A stretch of 64,000 bases of DNA, taken from assembly GCF_000371785.1 (NCBI RefSeq), contig NZ_AQUI01000001.1:30791-94790 (forward strand), written 5' to 3'. Positions 24,068 to 32,759 of this stretch are shown one piece after another. Numbering within the stretch: position 1 is the stretch's first letter; each line of letters begins with the position of its first letter. The position numbers were made by a program, and so were the translations under genes. The notes beneath the pieces were generated by a model. That model saw only the letters and a program-made list of their open reading frames with translations, made no database searches and had not been told where the DNA came from. The DNA comes from Actinopolyspora halophila DSM 43834 (lineage in GTDB: Bacteria; Actinomycetota; Actinomycetes; Mycobacteriales; Pseudonocardiaceae).

Positions 24068-24490
24068 GTGTCGGTCGAGCCGGAGGGTATGCCACGTCGC
24101 CGTCAGCGCGACGGTGTGCCACGGCCGAACAGGATCACGGTGCGGCTCAGCGATACGGAGTGGGAGACGATTGCGGCACGAGCAGCGGTGCAGCAACAGG
24201 CCATGTCGGCCTACATCGCCGAGCGCAGTCAAGAGCCGTTGCAGCCGCCGGGTGAGGCCTCCGGTGGTGGTGGTTTGACTCCGGCGCAGTTGCGGGGTTT
24301 GACGGCCGAGCTGTACGCGCTCAAACGCATCCTGGACAACGCGGGCAACAACCTCAACCAGCTGACCAAGGCGGCGAACGCGACCGGGGAGGTGCAGGCC
24401 GAGGCGTTGCATCACGCTGACCGGATTTCGCGGACGTTGCCGCGGCTGGATGCGTTCGTGTCCAGTCTGCGCAAGTGGGTGGACACGTGA
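24068..24490 (+). CDS. mobC: MobC-like relaxosome accessory protein, 140 aa
   Basis: A basic N-terminus is followed by a ribbon-helix-helix-like unit (NRITVRLSDTEWETIAARAA) and a long helix ending in ELYALKRILDNAGNNLNQLT, the conserved core of the MobC/mobilisation family. GTG at 24068 has GGGAGG at a 7-nt distance; a GTG 6 nt earlier is too close to it. It overlaps the relaxase start (GTGA), so the two are translationally coupled. Confidence 0.82.
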   Translation: MSVEPEGMPRRRQRDGVPRPNRITVRLSDTEWETIAARAAVQQQAMSAYIAERSQEPLQPPGEASGGGGLTPAQLRGLTAELYALKRILDNAGNNLNQLTKAANATGEVQAEALHHADRISRTLPRLDAFVSSLRKWVDT

Positions 24491-25956
24491 TCGCCAAGTC
24501 CACCGGGCGTGGTTCCCGGGTGCGCGGGTTGTTGGAATACCTGTGGGGTGAGGGCCGTGCCAACGAGCACGAGAATCCGCGGATCGTGGCCGCCTGGGAT
24601 GCCACATTCGTACGGGAGCCTGGCGCGACGATGGACGCGTTCGACCGGAAACTGCTGGCCTACGAGATGGAAGGCCCGATGCGCATAGCCGGGATCGAAC
24701 CCGGCCAACACGTGTATCACGTGCCGGTGAGCCTGCACGTCGACGACGGCCAGCTCTCGGACGAGCAGTGGCGCCAGATGGCCGAACACGCCGCCGAAGA
24801 ACTGGGCCTGACCGCCGGGCCGAGGCGGTCGCCGGCCCCGTGGTTCGCGATGCGCCACGGCAAGGGTGCCGGCGGCCAGGACCACATGCATTTCGTCGCG
24901 GTGGTCTACCGCGAATCCGGGCACAAAGCCTCGGTGCACAACGACGCGTACGTCTGGCAGACGGTGCGGCACGCTGCCGAAGAACGATGGAACCTCACCC
25001 GCACCCGTGTGCGTGGTGGCGGGGTGCCCGACCACAAACGCGGCGAACTCGAACGTGCTACCCGAGAGGGCCGAGAGGAGCCGGCGAAAACAATCCTGGC
25101 CCGTACGGTGCGCACCGCCGCGACGGCCGCCCGCGACGAGGCCGATTTCGTGGGCCGGGTGCGCCAGTCCGGTGTGCTGATCCGTCCGCGGTGGCAGTCC
25201 GGCGGGCAGCAGCACGCGGTGGGCTACTCGGTGGCGCTGCGCCCACCACAGGGTGCGGAGACGGTCTGGTACGGCGGCGGGAAACTCGCCGACGACCTGA
25301 GCCTGTCCGCGCTGCGCGCGCAGTGGCCCGAGCCCAGCCAGGATCAGCGTGCCGAGGCGGTGACCGCGTGGCTGCCGGCGTCCCAGCGGCAGGCTCAGCG
25401 GCGGCAGTTGCAGGAGCAGGCGTGGCAGGCCGCCGCGGACACCACCACCGAGGTGCGGGCGAGCATGGGCCGGATCGCACCGGAGGACGAGGTCACCTGG
25501 TCAGCGGTGACCCGCGACGCGGCCGGCGCGCTGGGGGCACTGGCCGAGCGAGTACCGCCCGAACAGCGCCAGCAGTTGCGGCGTGCCGCGTCCGCGTTGG
25601 GCCGCAGCGCGCAGACCGACCGGCGGGGCTATCGCGGCTGTCGCAGCGCGGAATCGTCGCCGCTGGCCGGGGTGGTGCGCACCGCGGCCGACGCGCGCCA
25701 AGCCTCCCGGGGCGGGCCGTACGGGGCGGCCACGTTGGTGATGCAGCTGGGCCGGTTGGTGCGCAGCGCCGAGAGTGCCTACCGCTCCTCCGGCCGGGCG
25801 GTGCAGGCCGCGCGGGCCGCCTCGGCGGCCGAGGACATGCTGACCTATCTGCAAGCGGTGCGGCCCACACAGGGGGTTCAGCCCGCCCAGAGCCTGCAGC
25901 ATCAGGTGCAACAGCAGCCGAGGAAGAATCGAGGGGGCGATGACCGAGAGCGCTGA
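24487..25956 (+). CDS. Relaxase / mobilisation nuclease, 489 aa
   Basis: The N-terminal 180 residues form the relaxase domain: IAKSTGRGSRVRGLLEYLWG, then HVPVSLH (about 78-84) and the metal-binding histidine cluster MRHGKG...QDHMHFVAVV (His about 124, 133 and 135). Tyr18 is a candidate nicking residue. The C-terminal 300 residues are helical and Ala/Arg-rich with no recognised helicase. It probably cuts at the palindrome near 23,977 and leads a single strand into the recipient. The GTG at 24487 overlaps the mobC stop. Confidence 0.85.
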   Translation: MIAKSTGRGSRVRGLLEYLWGEGRANEHENPRIVAAWDATFVREPGATMDAFDRKLLAYEMEGPMRIAGIEPGQHVYHVPVSLHVDDGQLSDEQWRQMAEHAAEELGLTAGPRRSPAPWFAMRHGKGAGGQDHMHFVAVVYRESGHKASVHNDAYVWQTVRHAAEERWNLTRTRVRGGGVPDHKRGELERATREGREEPAKTILARTVRTAATAARDEADFVGRVRQSGVLIRPRWQSGGQQHAVGYSVALRPPQGAETVWYGGGKLADDLSLSALRAQWPEPSQDQRAEAVTAWLPASQRQAQRRQLQEQAWQAAADTTTEVRASMGRIAPEDEVTWSAVTRDAAGALGALAERVPPEQRQQLRRAASALGRSAQTDRRGYRGCRSAESSPLAGVVRTAADARQASRGGPYGAATLVMQLGRLVRSAESAYRSSGRAVQAARAASAAEDMLTYLQAVRPTQGVQPAQSLQHQVQQQPRKNRGGDDRER

Positions 25957-27448
25957 CGCCGAGCGGCAGCTGTCACAGACCATGTCCGCGGCGCTGAGTG
26001 TGGCGTTGAACGTCGCGGTGCAGGCACATCAGCGGATCGCCGAGCAGGCCCGGAAGGCAGCCTTCGAGCGGGAGGAGTATCAGCGACAGCTGGGCCGGCG
26101 GCTGGCCGCCGAGCGGGAGACCGCCGCGGTGGGCTGGTCGCGGGTGGCCGACCGCGAGTGGCTCCGCACCAGGCCGGACGAGGTGGCCGAGGCGTGGGCG
26201 TCCGCGGCGGTGTGGGAGCCCTACGATCCGCGCGCGGCCGAGGCGCGGGCCAAGCTCGAGTTCGCCGTCGATGCGGTCTACGGGGCCGAGCATCCGCTGG
26301 TGCACACCGCCCGCGAGTCCGGCGATCACGAGGCGCTGGCGCATCTGCTCAACCGCGCGGTCGAGACCGCGCCGGAGCAGCCGGTGCGCTACTACGAGAG
26401 CGTGCCCGACGACCAGCGGCGCGAGTGGCTGCAGCAGCAGGTGTGGGGCCCGGACGTTGATGAGCAGACACGGATCGCCCGGTCGGGCGAGCTGGCCGCG
26501 GTCGAGCAGGGGCTGCCGGTGGCGGTGCTGCGGGAGATGGACGAGACCACCCGTCAGGCGTGGATCGAGCTCGGCGAACAAACCCCCGAGGAACGGGAGC
26601 AGTGGCAGCGCGAGTGGCTGCAGCGTGACCTGTGGGGCCCGGAGGCGCAGCACCTGACCGACGAGGAGCTCCAACACCGGCAGCAGCTGCTGGAGCATCT
26701 CGAGAACGGGGAGACCGCGCCGATGACCGGCCCGGCGTGGCAGGCGTGGCTGGACACGTACCAGCAGCAGGCCACCGAGACCGGGCAGGCCGAGCAGACG
26801 GTGGCCGCGCCGGAACGAGCCGCGGCCGCGCCGAGCCCGGACGGTGCGGCCGCGGGCCCACGCGCCGAAACCGAGGCCGAGCAGCAGCAGCGCGCGGCCG
26901 AGGCGGTCCGGCAGGCCTGGCCCGACCAGGTGGCCGAGCAGGTCACCTCCCGGGACGCGTTCGCCGCGTTGACCCACCGGCTGGTCCAACTCGAGCAGCG
27001 CGGTTATCCGATGGACGAGTCACTGGGCATGGTGCCCAACCAGCGGCTGGTCGGCACCGACCAGCGGGGCAACCCGGTGCGCAACCCCGCCGCGCTCGGC
27101 GAATGGCACCTGGAGCAGCTGGTGAACACGGTGCCCGACCGGGGCCAGCAGACAGAGGGGCTGGGCCGGCTCGAGCAGTACGTCGCCGCGCACGCCTCGA
27201 GCCGGCCCAGCTCGACGACGAACACCAGCGCGAGCTCACCGCCGAGCACGGCCAGCGAGCAGAACGAGCAGCCGGCCCACCGCGGGGCCTACGACACCTC
27301 CCCGGATGCTGGGGTGCGTCTGGCCGGGCAGAGCCAGCCCACCCCGGTGGAGACCGCGCTGGGACAGCACCAGCAGCGCGGCGCCGGCGGAACCAGCGCA
27401 GGATCGCGGTCGACACACCGGCCGCAGCAGCAGGAACGGGGCCGGTGA
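25940..27448 (+). CDS. Relaxase-linked helical protein, 502 aa
   Basis: The start overlaps the relaxase end by 17 bp in another frame. A coiled coil (residues 25-65) is followed by repeated Trp/Glu-rich segments (YDPRAAEARAKLEFAVDAVY, REWLQQQVWGPD and REWLQRDLWGPE, an internal duplication) and a disordered Gln/Ser-rich tail. The N-terminal part recalls DUF-type proteins encoded after actinomycete relaxases. The function is unknown. Confidence 0.75.
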   Translation: MTESADAERQLSQTMSAALSVALNVAVQAHQRIAEQARKAAFEREEYQRQLGRRLAAERETAAVGWSRVADREWLRTRPDEVAEAWASAAVWEPYDPRAAEARAKLEFAVDAVYGAEHPLVHTARESGDHEALAHLLNRAVETAPEQPVRYYESVPDDQRREWLQQQVWGPDVDEQTRIARSGELAAVEQGLPVAVLREMDETTRQAWIELGEQTPEEREQWQREWLQRDLWGPEAQHLTDEELQHRQQLLEHLENGETAPMTGPAWQAWLDTYQQQATETGQAEQTVAAPERAAAAPSPDGAAAGPRAETEAEQQQRAAEAVRQAWPDQVAEQVTSRDAFAALTHRLVQLEQRGYPMDESLGMVPNQRLVGTDQRGNPVRNPAALGEWHLEQLVNTVPDRGQQTEGLGRLEQYVAAHASSRPSSTTNTSASSPPSTASEQNEQPAHRGAYDTSPDAGVRLAGQSQPTPVETALGQHQQRGAGGTSAGSRSTHRPQQQERGR

Positions 27449-27458
27449 GGCGAGCGTG

Positions 27459-28436
27459 ATGGAGGATCCGGTGTTGCGCCGCGGCCGCCAGGGGCTGCCG
27501 GTGTATCGCGCGGGGCAGGCACCAGCCGGGCTGGCCACGCGTCGTCAGCTGCGGGCCGCCGGGTTGTCGACAGCCGGGCTGCGGGCGGCCGGGTGGCTGC
27601 ACTACTCGCCCTGGCACGGGATCTGCGCGCTGTACGAGCAGGCCAGTGCGCGGCCGCGGCGGGAGGTGACCGAGCGGCAACGGGCCGCGCTGGCCGCGGG
27701 GCGGCGCCGGGCGCACGAGACCGAGTGCGTCGACTGTGCCGAGAGGCTGCCGTGGCATCCCACGTGGGGGCGGCGTTCCGAGAGGCGCTGCCGGTCCTGC
27801 GAGCTCGCCCGGCGGGAACGTCGGCACCAGGCCATGTTGGACCGCGACCGGCAGCGGGCGGCGCAGTGGGCACGCGAGGTGCTGGCGGATGAGCACACCG
27901 TGCTGCTGGACTCGGAAACGACCGGGCTGTACGGGCATCTCGTCGAGATCGCCGTCGTGGCGGCCTCCGGCGCGGTGCTGCTGGATAGGCTGGTCCATCC
28001 CGGAGAGTCGATCCCGCCCGAGGCCACCGAGATCCACGGCATCGACGACGAGCAGGTGGCCACCGCGCCGGCTTTCGCCGAGCTGGAGGCGCGCCTGGCG
28101 GCCGTGCTGCACGGTCGCCGTGTGATCACCTACAACACCACGTTCGATATGGCGGTGTTGGAACGCGAACTCGACCGGTTGTTCCGCGCCACCCGCCCGG
28201 GCGAGGTGGTCGATCCGCACGAGCAGCATCCGGCCACGACAAGGTGGATGGACCAGGCCGAGTGGGAATGCGCGATGCGCACCCACGCCCAGTGGTACGG
28301 AGCCTGGCACCCGGGCTGGGGCAGCTACACCTGGCAGCCCCTCGGTGGTGACCACCGTGCCCTCGGCGACTGCCGCACCGTACTGACCCGGCTCCACGAG
28401 ATGGCTGCCGCCTGGTCGCCGGACCCGGCTGGCTGA
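27459..28436 (+). CDS. DnaQ-like 3'-5' exonuclease (DEDDh), 325 aa
   Basis: ATG at 27459, with GAGGCGAG upstream. The exonuclease motifs are intact: ExoI LLDSETTGLYGH (Asp151, Glu153), ExoII TYNTTFDMAVLE (Asp230) and ExoIII DHRALGDCRTV near residue 305. The N-terminal part has a helix-turn-like region and a Cys4 zinc ribbon (C90, C93, C111, C114). A nuclease fused to a zinc ribbon at the end of the relaxase operon may trim or proofread DNA during establishment. Confidence 0.82.
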   Translation: MEDPVLRRGRQGLPVYRAGQAPAGLATRRQLRAAGLSTAGLRAAGWLHYSPWHGICALYEQASARPRREVTERQRAALAAGRRRAHETECVDCAERLPWHPTWGRRSERRCRSCELARRERRHQAMLDRDRQRAAQWAREVLADEHTVLLDSETTGLYGHLVEIAVVAASGAVLLDRLVHPGESIPPEATEIHGIDDEQVATAPAFAELEARLAAVLHGRRVITYNTTFDMAVLERELDRLFRATRPGEVVDPHEQHPATTRWMDQAEWECAMRTHAQWYGAWHPGWGSYTWQPLGGDHRALGDCRTVLTRLHEMAAAWSPDPAG

Positions 28437-28614
28437 GCACGTTCCCGCTGTCCTGGCCCGGATCGCTCCGTGCGGTCCGGTGAGAAAGCGACATCGTGAA
28501 AGGTCACCTGGGGTGATGGCGAGGTCGGTGTTCGGGCAGCGAATCAAGGAACAGCAGAGCCGGGCTTGGTCCTTGCGCATGCGACGTTGGGGCCCCGCGC
28601 TCGCAGAGTGTTTC

Positions 28615-28647
28615 GACCCTTCACGGGTGGCCGTGGGGGGTCTTTTT
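28615..28647 (+). terminator. Terminator, related to the one at 31639
   Basis: GACCC-tTCACGG-GTGG-CCGTGg-GGGTC type hairpin followed by TTTTT. A near copy with the same TTTTTGTGTCGTG tail is found at 31639-31672. The rest of 28437-28758 contains palindromic AT-rich sequence (TCTAGTACTTTTTTACT) suited to a promoter or operator but no gene. Confidence 0.75.
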
Positions 28648-28758
28648 GTGTCGTGACCTGGGGAAACCTGATCTCTAGTACTTTTTTACTGAAATGGGTT
28701 GCGCCATGTACAAAGTGTCAGTAGTCTATTACTAGATCCGATCAGGGAGGAAGACACG

Positions 28759-29901
28759 ATGACCGAGCAGACCGTCACTCCGATCTGCCTCGACCCCGGC
28801 GACAAGGGCGCGCTGGTGGTGCAGCTGTCCCGGGAGCAGGCGATCCAGCCCGTGCAACTGGAGCTGGACTTGCGAAGCGGGGAACTCCGGTTCTCGGTGG
28901 GGCCGGAGCCGTCCGATTCGCACGCTCGCCCGATCGTGCAGCGCAACGGTGTAGTGCAGGCGTGGACGGTGCCCGCGCTGACTCCGGAGGCCGGTAACCG
29001 GCTGTTGGACGCGGTCACCGCCGACGCGCAAACCGTGCTCGAGCGCAGCCGACTCCACCCGCACGGCAGCGACACGTATGGATACCTCGACGACGCCGCG
29101 GTCGAGGCCTCCGCCCGGATCGCGAACGCGTGCGACGAATCCCGATTCGACGAGGATTCGGAGGTGATGGGCGCGATCGACGCGGGGGCGGCGTATGACC
29201 AGGTGATCAGCGAGACCGTCGACGAGGTGGGCCTGGTCGCGGGCACCACGAACGACGAGCTCGCCGACATGGCTCGCAAACTGGAAGCCGAGATGCTCGG
29301 CGAGAACATCGTGGTGATGGGCACCGAGCAGTGGCTGCGGAGCCAGCGCGAGGAGCTGCGCACCCGGCGCGAGGACGAGCTCGACGAACTCGGCGAGCAG
29401 ATCGAGGCCGACACGGCCCGGTGGCGAGCGATGGTCCGCGAAATCAACGACTGGCGCAGTCAGGACCACCTCGCCGAGCGGATCGGGAAATCCCAGAAAA
29501 CCGTCAGCAACATCATCAACGAGGCGCGCACGCAGGACTCTCCGGGCAGGCGGAACCTGGGCAGCCACACCGACGAGTGGTATGTCTTCGGCCGGGCGTA
29601 CGCGCTGATCAGCAATGCACTCTCCCGGAACGGGGGACAGGAACACGATCCGAACGACGAGAAGTTCGGCTCGGCCCCAACCCGGCACAACTGGATGCTG
29701 CTGTACAAGGCGTATGCCGACAAGGGGCGTGAGGCGTGGGGCGAGGAAATCACGCAGCTATACGCCCACTGCGGGGATGTGTGGGTAGATAACTACCGGA
29801 TCCCTGGCCATCGACAGGAAGAGCAGTTCTGGCTGGGCTATCACCACCAGGCCGCCGCGCTGCGGGAAGACCCGCCGTACGTGCCGATGCTCGAGCAGTA
29901 A
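28759..29901 (+). CDS. Hypothetical protein with helix-turn-helix, 380 aa
   Basis: ATG at 28759 after GGGAGGA. Residues 30-120 (QPVQLELDLRSGELRFSVGP ... LLDAVTADAQTVL) are related to the protein encoded at 55061-55747. A central coiled coil (EELRTRREDELDELGEQIEA) leads to a helix-turn-helix (DHLAERIGKSQKTVSNIINE). The C-terminal 110 residues are Trp/Tyr-rich. The combination suggests a DNA-binding protein of plasmid-specific type. Confidence 0.72.
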   Translation: MTEQTVTPICLDPGDKGALVVQLSREQAIQPVQLELDLRSGELRFSVGPEPSDSHARPIVQRNGVVQAWTVPALTPEAGNRLLDAVTADAQTVLERSRLHPHGSDTYGYLDDAAVEASARIANACDESRFDEDSEVMGAIDAGAAYDQVISETVDEVGLVAGTTNDELADMARKLEAEMLGENIVVMGTEQWLRSQREELRTRREDELDELGEQIEADTARWRAMVREINDWRSQDHLAERIGKSQKTVSNIINEARTQDSPGRRNLGSHTDEWYVFGRAYALISNALSRNGGQEHDPNDEKFGSAPTRHNWMLLYKAYADKGREAWGEEITQLYAHCGDVWVDNYRIPGHRQEEQFWLGYHHQAAALREDPPYVPMLEQ

Positions 29902-29949
29902 CCACCAACCGCCGCCTACAGGCCGACCAGGAAGCGAGGAAGTAGGACG

Positions 29950-30399
29950 ATGACTCAGACGTGCTCGCAGTGCGCCAGGAAGATCGCTCCCTTCGCGGAG
30001 TTCCCGATGCCGCAGCATCAGGCTCCGGACGCTCTGTGCTGGCAGTGCTTCGAGGAGCAGCACCCCCAGCACGCTGAGACGTACATGGAGCTGTACGAGT
30101 GGAGCAAGAAGCTGATCAAGGCGAAAAACCCGCTGATCGGTGCGGACAAACGCAGCGACATCGAAGCCGTTCAGGTGGACACCCGGAAGGAGATGCTGGG
30201 CGGGTTTTACCACCTAGTCAGCGACAAGCTCTGGCGGATCTATCAGCGCCTGACCGGCTACGAGGAACCCGTCGAGTACGACGAGCTGACTCGTCTGGAG
30301 ACCGCGATCGAAGAAATCGGGGAGGTTGCCCGGACGGTCCAGGAGGTGCTGGAGATGTCCGACGAGACATTTACCCGGATGCCGGTCAAGCAAGGCTGA
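29950..30399 (+). CDS. Hypothetical zinc-finger protein, 149 aa
   Basis: Upstream is GGAAGTAGG-like sequence. The N-terminal CSQCARKI...CWQCFEEQH has two CxxC pairs 24 residues apart, a treble-clef or zinc-ribbon type site. The rest is helical and acidic (TAIEEIGEVARTVQEVLEMS). No family name is known. Confidence 0.7.
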   Translation: MTQTCSQCARKIAPFAEFPMPQHQAPDALCWQCFEEQHPQHAETYMELYEWSKKLIKAKNPLIGADKRSDIEAVQVDTRKEMLGGFYHLVSDKLWRIYQRLTGYEEPVEYDELTRLETAIEEIGEVARTVQEVLEMSDETFTRMPVKQG

Positions 30400-30416
30400 G
30401 GAGCAGACACACGAAT

Positions 30417-30479
30417 ATGCCCCCGACACTCGTACAGGAGGAGCTCGCTGTGTGGGAAAAAGAGCTCCTTGGCGAGTGA
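30417..30479 (+). pseudogene. Short relic of a EENLAEWERALL-type tail, 20 codons
   Basis: The 20-residue frame ends VQEELAVWEKELLGE, resembling the last residues (EENLAEWERALLDL) of the protein at 33466-34185 and the frame-shifted tail at 37340. It is immediately followed by hairpin element A, as those tails are by elements B and C. Either a small real gene or a remnant of a duplicated module. Confidence 0.4.
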
Positions 30480-30482
30480 GCA

Positions 30483-30533
30483 GGTGAGACGGGGGCGCTC
30501 CTATCGCCCCCGTCTCACCACCAAGGATAGGAG
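30483..30533 (+). promoter_or_regulatory. SD-complementary hairpin element, copy A
   Basis: GGTGAGACGGGGGCG (30483-30497) pairs perfectly with CGCCCCCGTCTCACC (30505-30519). The 7-nt loop CTCCTAT is the exact complement of ATAGGAG (30527-30533), the ribosome site of the gene starting at 30542. Two further copies lie at 34203 and 37358. Confidence 0.75.
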
Positions 30534-30541
30534 AGGCCGAG

Positions 30542-31369
30542 GTGGATCTGCGCATGAGCGAGAGGCGGGTGTGGTGTCGGGACTGTGGTGAGCGATCCCC
30601 GGTGGCGCGGGGGCGGTGCCTGCGCTGTTACAAGCGCGCCCGTGCGGGCACCGACACCGTTGCCCTGTCCCGCTATGGCCAGCCGGACGGGTACGGCTGG
30701 CACGGCATCCTCACCGAGGACGGCCAGCAGGTGCTCTGCCATGACTGCGGCCGGTGGGTGTCCGGACTTGGCATGCACGCCCGCGCGGCGCACGGCATGT
30801 CGGCAGCCGACTACCGTGCTGCGCACGGTCTGCCCGCGGGGCGGGGCCTGATCTCCAGCGAGGTCAGCCGGCAGCACTCGGAGCTGGCCCGTGCGCGTGT
30901 GGGCACCCGCGCGTGGGAGCGGTTCACCGCAGCTCGGGACCCGGTTGCCGCCTCGCAGGCGCGCGAGCATGCAGGGGTGTCGGCCTCGGCCGCGCTGCGG
31001 CAGCGTAGCGACATCGCCGCCAGCAACGGGCGTGCTGGCCGACGTGCTGCCGTGCGCTCCTGCCCGGTCTGCGCCGCCCAGTGGTGCCCCCTGCCCGGCG
31101 GATACGGGCGACGCACCTGCGGCTCGTCTGCGTGCCGCCGCGCCCGGGCTGCCGAGCGGGCCCGCGCGCAGCGGGAGGCCGCTCCGCAGCTGACCCCGCA
31201 GCAGCACAACACCCTGGCCACGCTGCGCGGCGACGAACTCCGCGCAGAAGTGCTGCGACTGAAACACCAGGTCGGGATCAGCCAACGCGCCATGGCCACC
31301 GCGATCGGCACGTCCCCCAACTCTCTGTCCCGGCTCGTCCGCGGAGACATCCCCGTCTCGCTGCGGTAG
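30542..31369 (+). CDS. MucR/Ros-type zinc-finger plus helix-turn-helix protein, 275 aa
   Basis: GTG at 30542 is 8 nt after AGGAG. Residues 11-31 carry WCRDCGE...CLRC. Residues 64-105 (LCHDCGRWVSGLGMHARAAH followed by GMSAADYRAAHGLP) match the MucR/Ros zinc finger, with C-x2-C...H-x4-H. A second CPVC...C cluster lies near 185, and the C-terminus is a helix-turn-helix (ISQRAMATAIGTSPNSLSRL). It is likely a DNA-binding regulator; translation may be controlled by the hairpin element in its leader. Confidence 0.7.
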   Translation: MDLRMSERRVWCRDCGERSPVARGRCLRCYKRARAGTDTVALSRYGQPDGYGWHGILTEDGQQVLCHDCGRWVSGLGMHARAAHGMSAADYRAAHGLPAGRGLISSEVSRQHSELARARVGTRAWERFTAARDPVAASQAREHAGVSASAALRQRSDIAASNGRAGRRAAVRSCPVCAAQWCPLPGGYGRRTCGSSACRRARAAERARAQREAAPQLTPQQHNTLATLRGDELRAEVLRLKHQVGISQRAMATAIGTSPNSLSRLVRGDIPVSLR

Positions 31370-31438
31370 CACAGCCCCCGCCGAGGCTGTCCCGCGAAAT
31401 TGCGGGTGCGCTCTTCCCTGCGGTGCTACGGTGTATGC

Positions 31439-31628
31439 GTTCCCCGCCGCGGCGGGGAGGGACCGTGGTCCTGTCTCGTGAGAGACGTTGGCCCCGCGCC
31501 AGCGGGGTTGATCCGTAGCTGTGCCTGACGGATGTCCCCACGGTCCCGGATTGGCCCCGCCTTGGCGGGGATGGTCCGTAGTCACGTCTTGCGGACGTGT
31601 TGGCCCCGCGCCAGCGGGGATAGACGCA
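31439..31628 (+). repeat. CRISPR-repeat-like cluster, four degenerate units
   Basis: GTTGGCCCCGCGCCAGCGGGG followed by TTGATCCG (31488) and close relatives at 31551 and 31600, plus a poorer one at 31439, resemble type I-E CRISPR repeats of actinomycetes. Spacings are 49, 63 and 49 bp, so only one gap (34 bp) has spacer length. No cas gene is present. The unit also forms two small hairpins (CCCCGC/GCGGGG and TCCG/CGGA). Probably a relic or a structured repeat, not an active array. Confidence 0.45.
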
Positions 31629-31638
31629 GAACGTTTCG

Positions 31639-31672
31639 ACCCCTCACGGGCGACCGTGGGGGGTCATTTTTG
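31639..31672 (+). terminator. Terminator, near copy of 28615-28647
   Basis: GACCCC-TCACGG-gcga-CCGTGG-GGGGTC followed by ATTTTT and the shared GTGTCGTG tail. Confidence 0.75.
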
Positions 31673-31691
31673 TGTCGTGGTGGGCACCCGT

Positions 31692-31720
31692 TTGACATCT
31701 CAGTGGGTACCCACTATTAT
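31692..31720 (+). promoter_or_regulatory. Consensus promoter with internal operator
   Basis: TTGACA (31692), 17-bp spacer, TATTAT (31715). The spacer ends in the perfect palindrome GTGGGTACCCAC (31703-31714) abutting the -10, so a repressor is expected. Confidence 0.8.
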
Positions 31721-31774
31721 TCTTCGTGTTGTCCCCCTCACTGTATGTGAGGCCGACAGACTGAGGAGATTCTG

Positions 31775-32701
31775 ATGCTGGTTGTTACCGCTGACATGAT
31801 CTGCGACCTGGTCAACTACAACCCGGGCCTGGAGGCCCGCGAGGTCGCGATCGCTCTCGGCGAGCAAGGCTGGGATGTCTGCGTCACCGTAAACGGCACT
31901 CCGGGGCCGGTGCTAATGACCGCCGAGGATGCCTACGCGTTTCTCGGTGGTGGGTCCGAGATGCTCGACGAGGAAGACGGCGACGAGCTCGCCGAAGCGC
32001 TGGCCACCCCGGATCCGAAAGACGCCCCGTGTGGTGCCTACCGGATTCCCCGCGAGGACGGCTCCCTCGGGGAGCCGGATCCCGAGGTGGATTACCGGGT
32101 CGTCGCCGGGGAGATGAGCCTGGCGGACGAGTTCAACGACCTGGATGAGCAGGGCTGGGACTGGGACGAGGCGTGGTGGTTCGACCTGGACCGGGCCACG
32201 AGACTGGTCGAGGAGATCCCCGGGGCCATCGACCGGGGTGCTGCCTACGAGCTGTGGCTGACCGAGGGCGGGTCCTATGTGGTGCGTACCCGCTCGATCG
32301 GGGCCGGTCACCCCGGCAGCCAGTGGTCCTACATGCCGGCCGAAGAGGCGTCCCGGTGGATGTATCGGCTTGAGGACGACCGCATCGACCATGACGCGCT
32401 GCCGCTGCTGATGCGTGCTGCCCGGAACGCGGCGGAGTTGGTCGAGCAGCTTGTCGTGCCCGAACTGCCAGCAATCGACCCGCAGGCTCGGCGCGCCGCG
32501 GCGCGACAGCGTGAAGACCAGGCCGCCGAGACGTTCGAACAGGCCCGTGTGCTGTCGGAGCTGCTGCGTAACACGGTGCTGGCCGATATCAAGCAAGCCC
32601 GGTTCGAGTCGGCGCGGGTGGTGCTGCGTGCCCACGACGGCGACCGGAACGCGGCCGGGGATGTGCTCGGGATCGCGGCCACGAACAAACTGCTCCAGTA
32701 A
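31775..32701 (+). CDS. Hypothetical protein, 308 aa
   Basis: ATG at 31775 after GAGGAG. The N-terminal 60 residues form a small alpha/beta unit (MICDLVNYNPGLEAREVAIA), the middle is very acidic, and the C-terminal third is a long helix (ARRAAARQREDQAAETFEQA). It is driven by the strongest promoter seen in the window. No family is recognised. Confidence 0.7.
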   Translation: MLVVTADMICDLVNYNPGLEAREVAIALGEQGWDVCVTVNGTPGPVLMTAEDAYAFLGGGSEMLDEEDGDELAEALATPDPKDAPCGAYRIPREDGSLGEPDPEVDYRVVAGEMSLADEFNDLDEQGWDWDEAWWFDLDRATRLVEEIPGAIDRGAAYELWLTEGGSYVVRTRSIGAGHPGSQWSYMPAEEASRWMYRLEDDRIDHDALPLLMRAARNAAELVEQLVVPELPAIDPQARRAAARQREDQAAETFEQARVLSELLRNTVLADIKQARFESARVVLRAHDGDRNAAGDVLGIAATNKLLQ

Positions 32702-32759
32702 CGACGCATCGACGAGACGTCGGGGCCGCCCGCGGGCGGCCCCGGTGAGGAGAACACCT

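Noticed and set aside
31439..31628. Functional CRISPR array
   Set aside because: Spacing is irregular (49/63/49), repeats are degenerate and no cas gene is present. Kept only as a repeat-like cluster.
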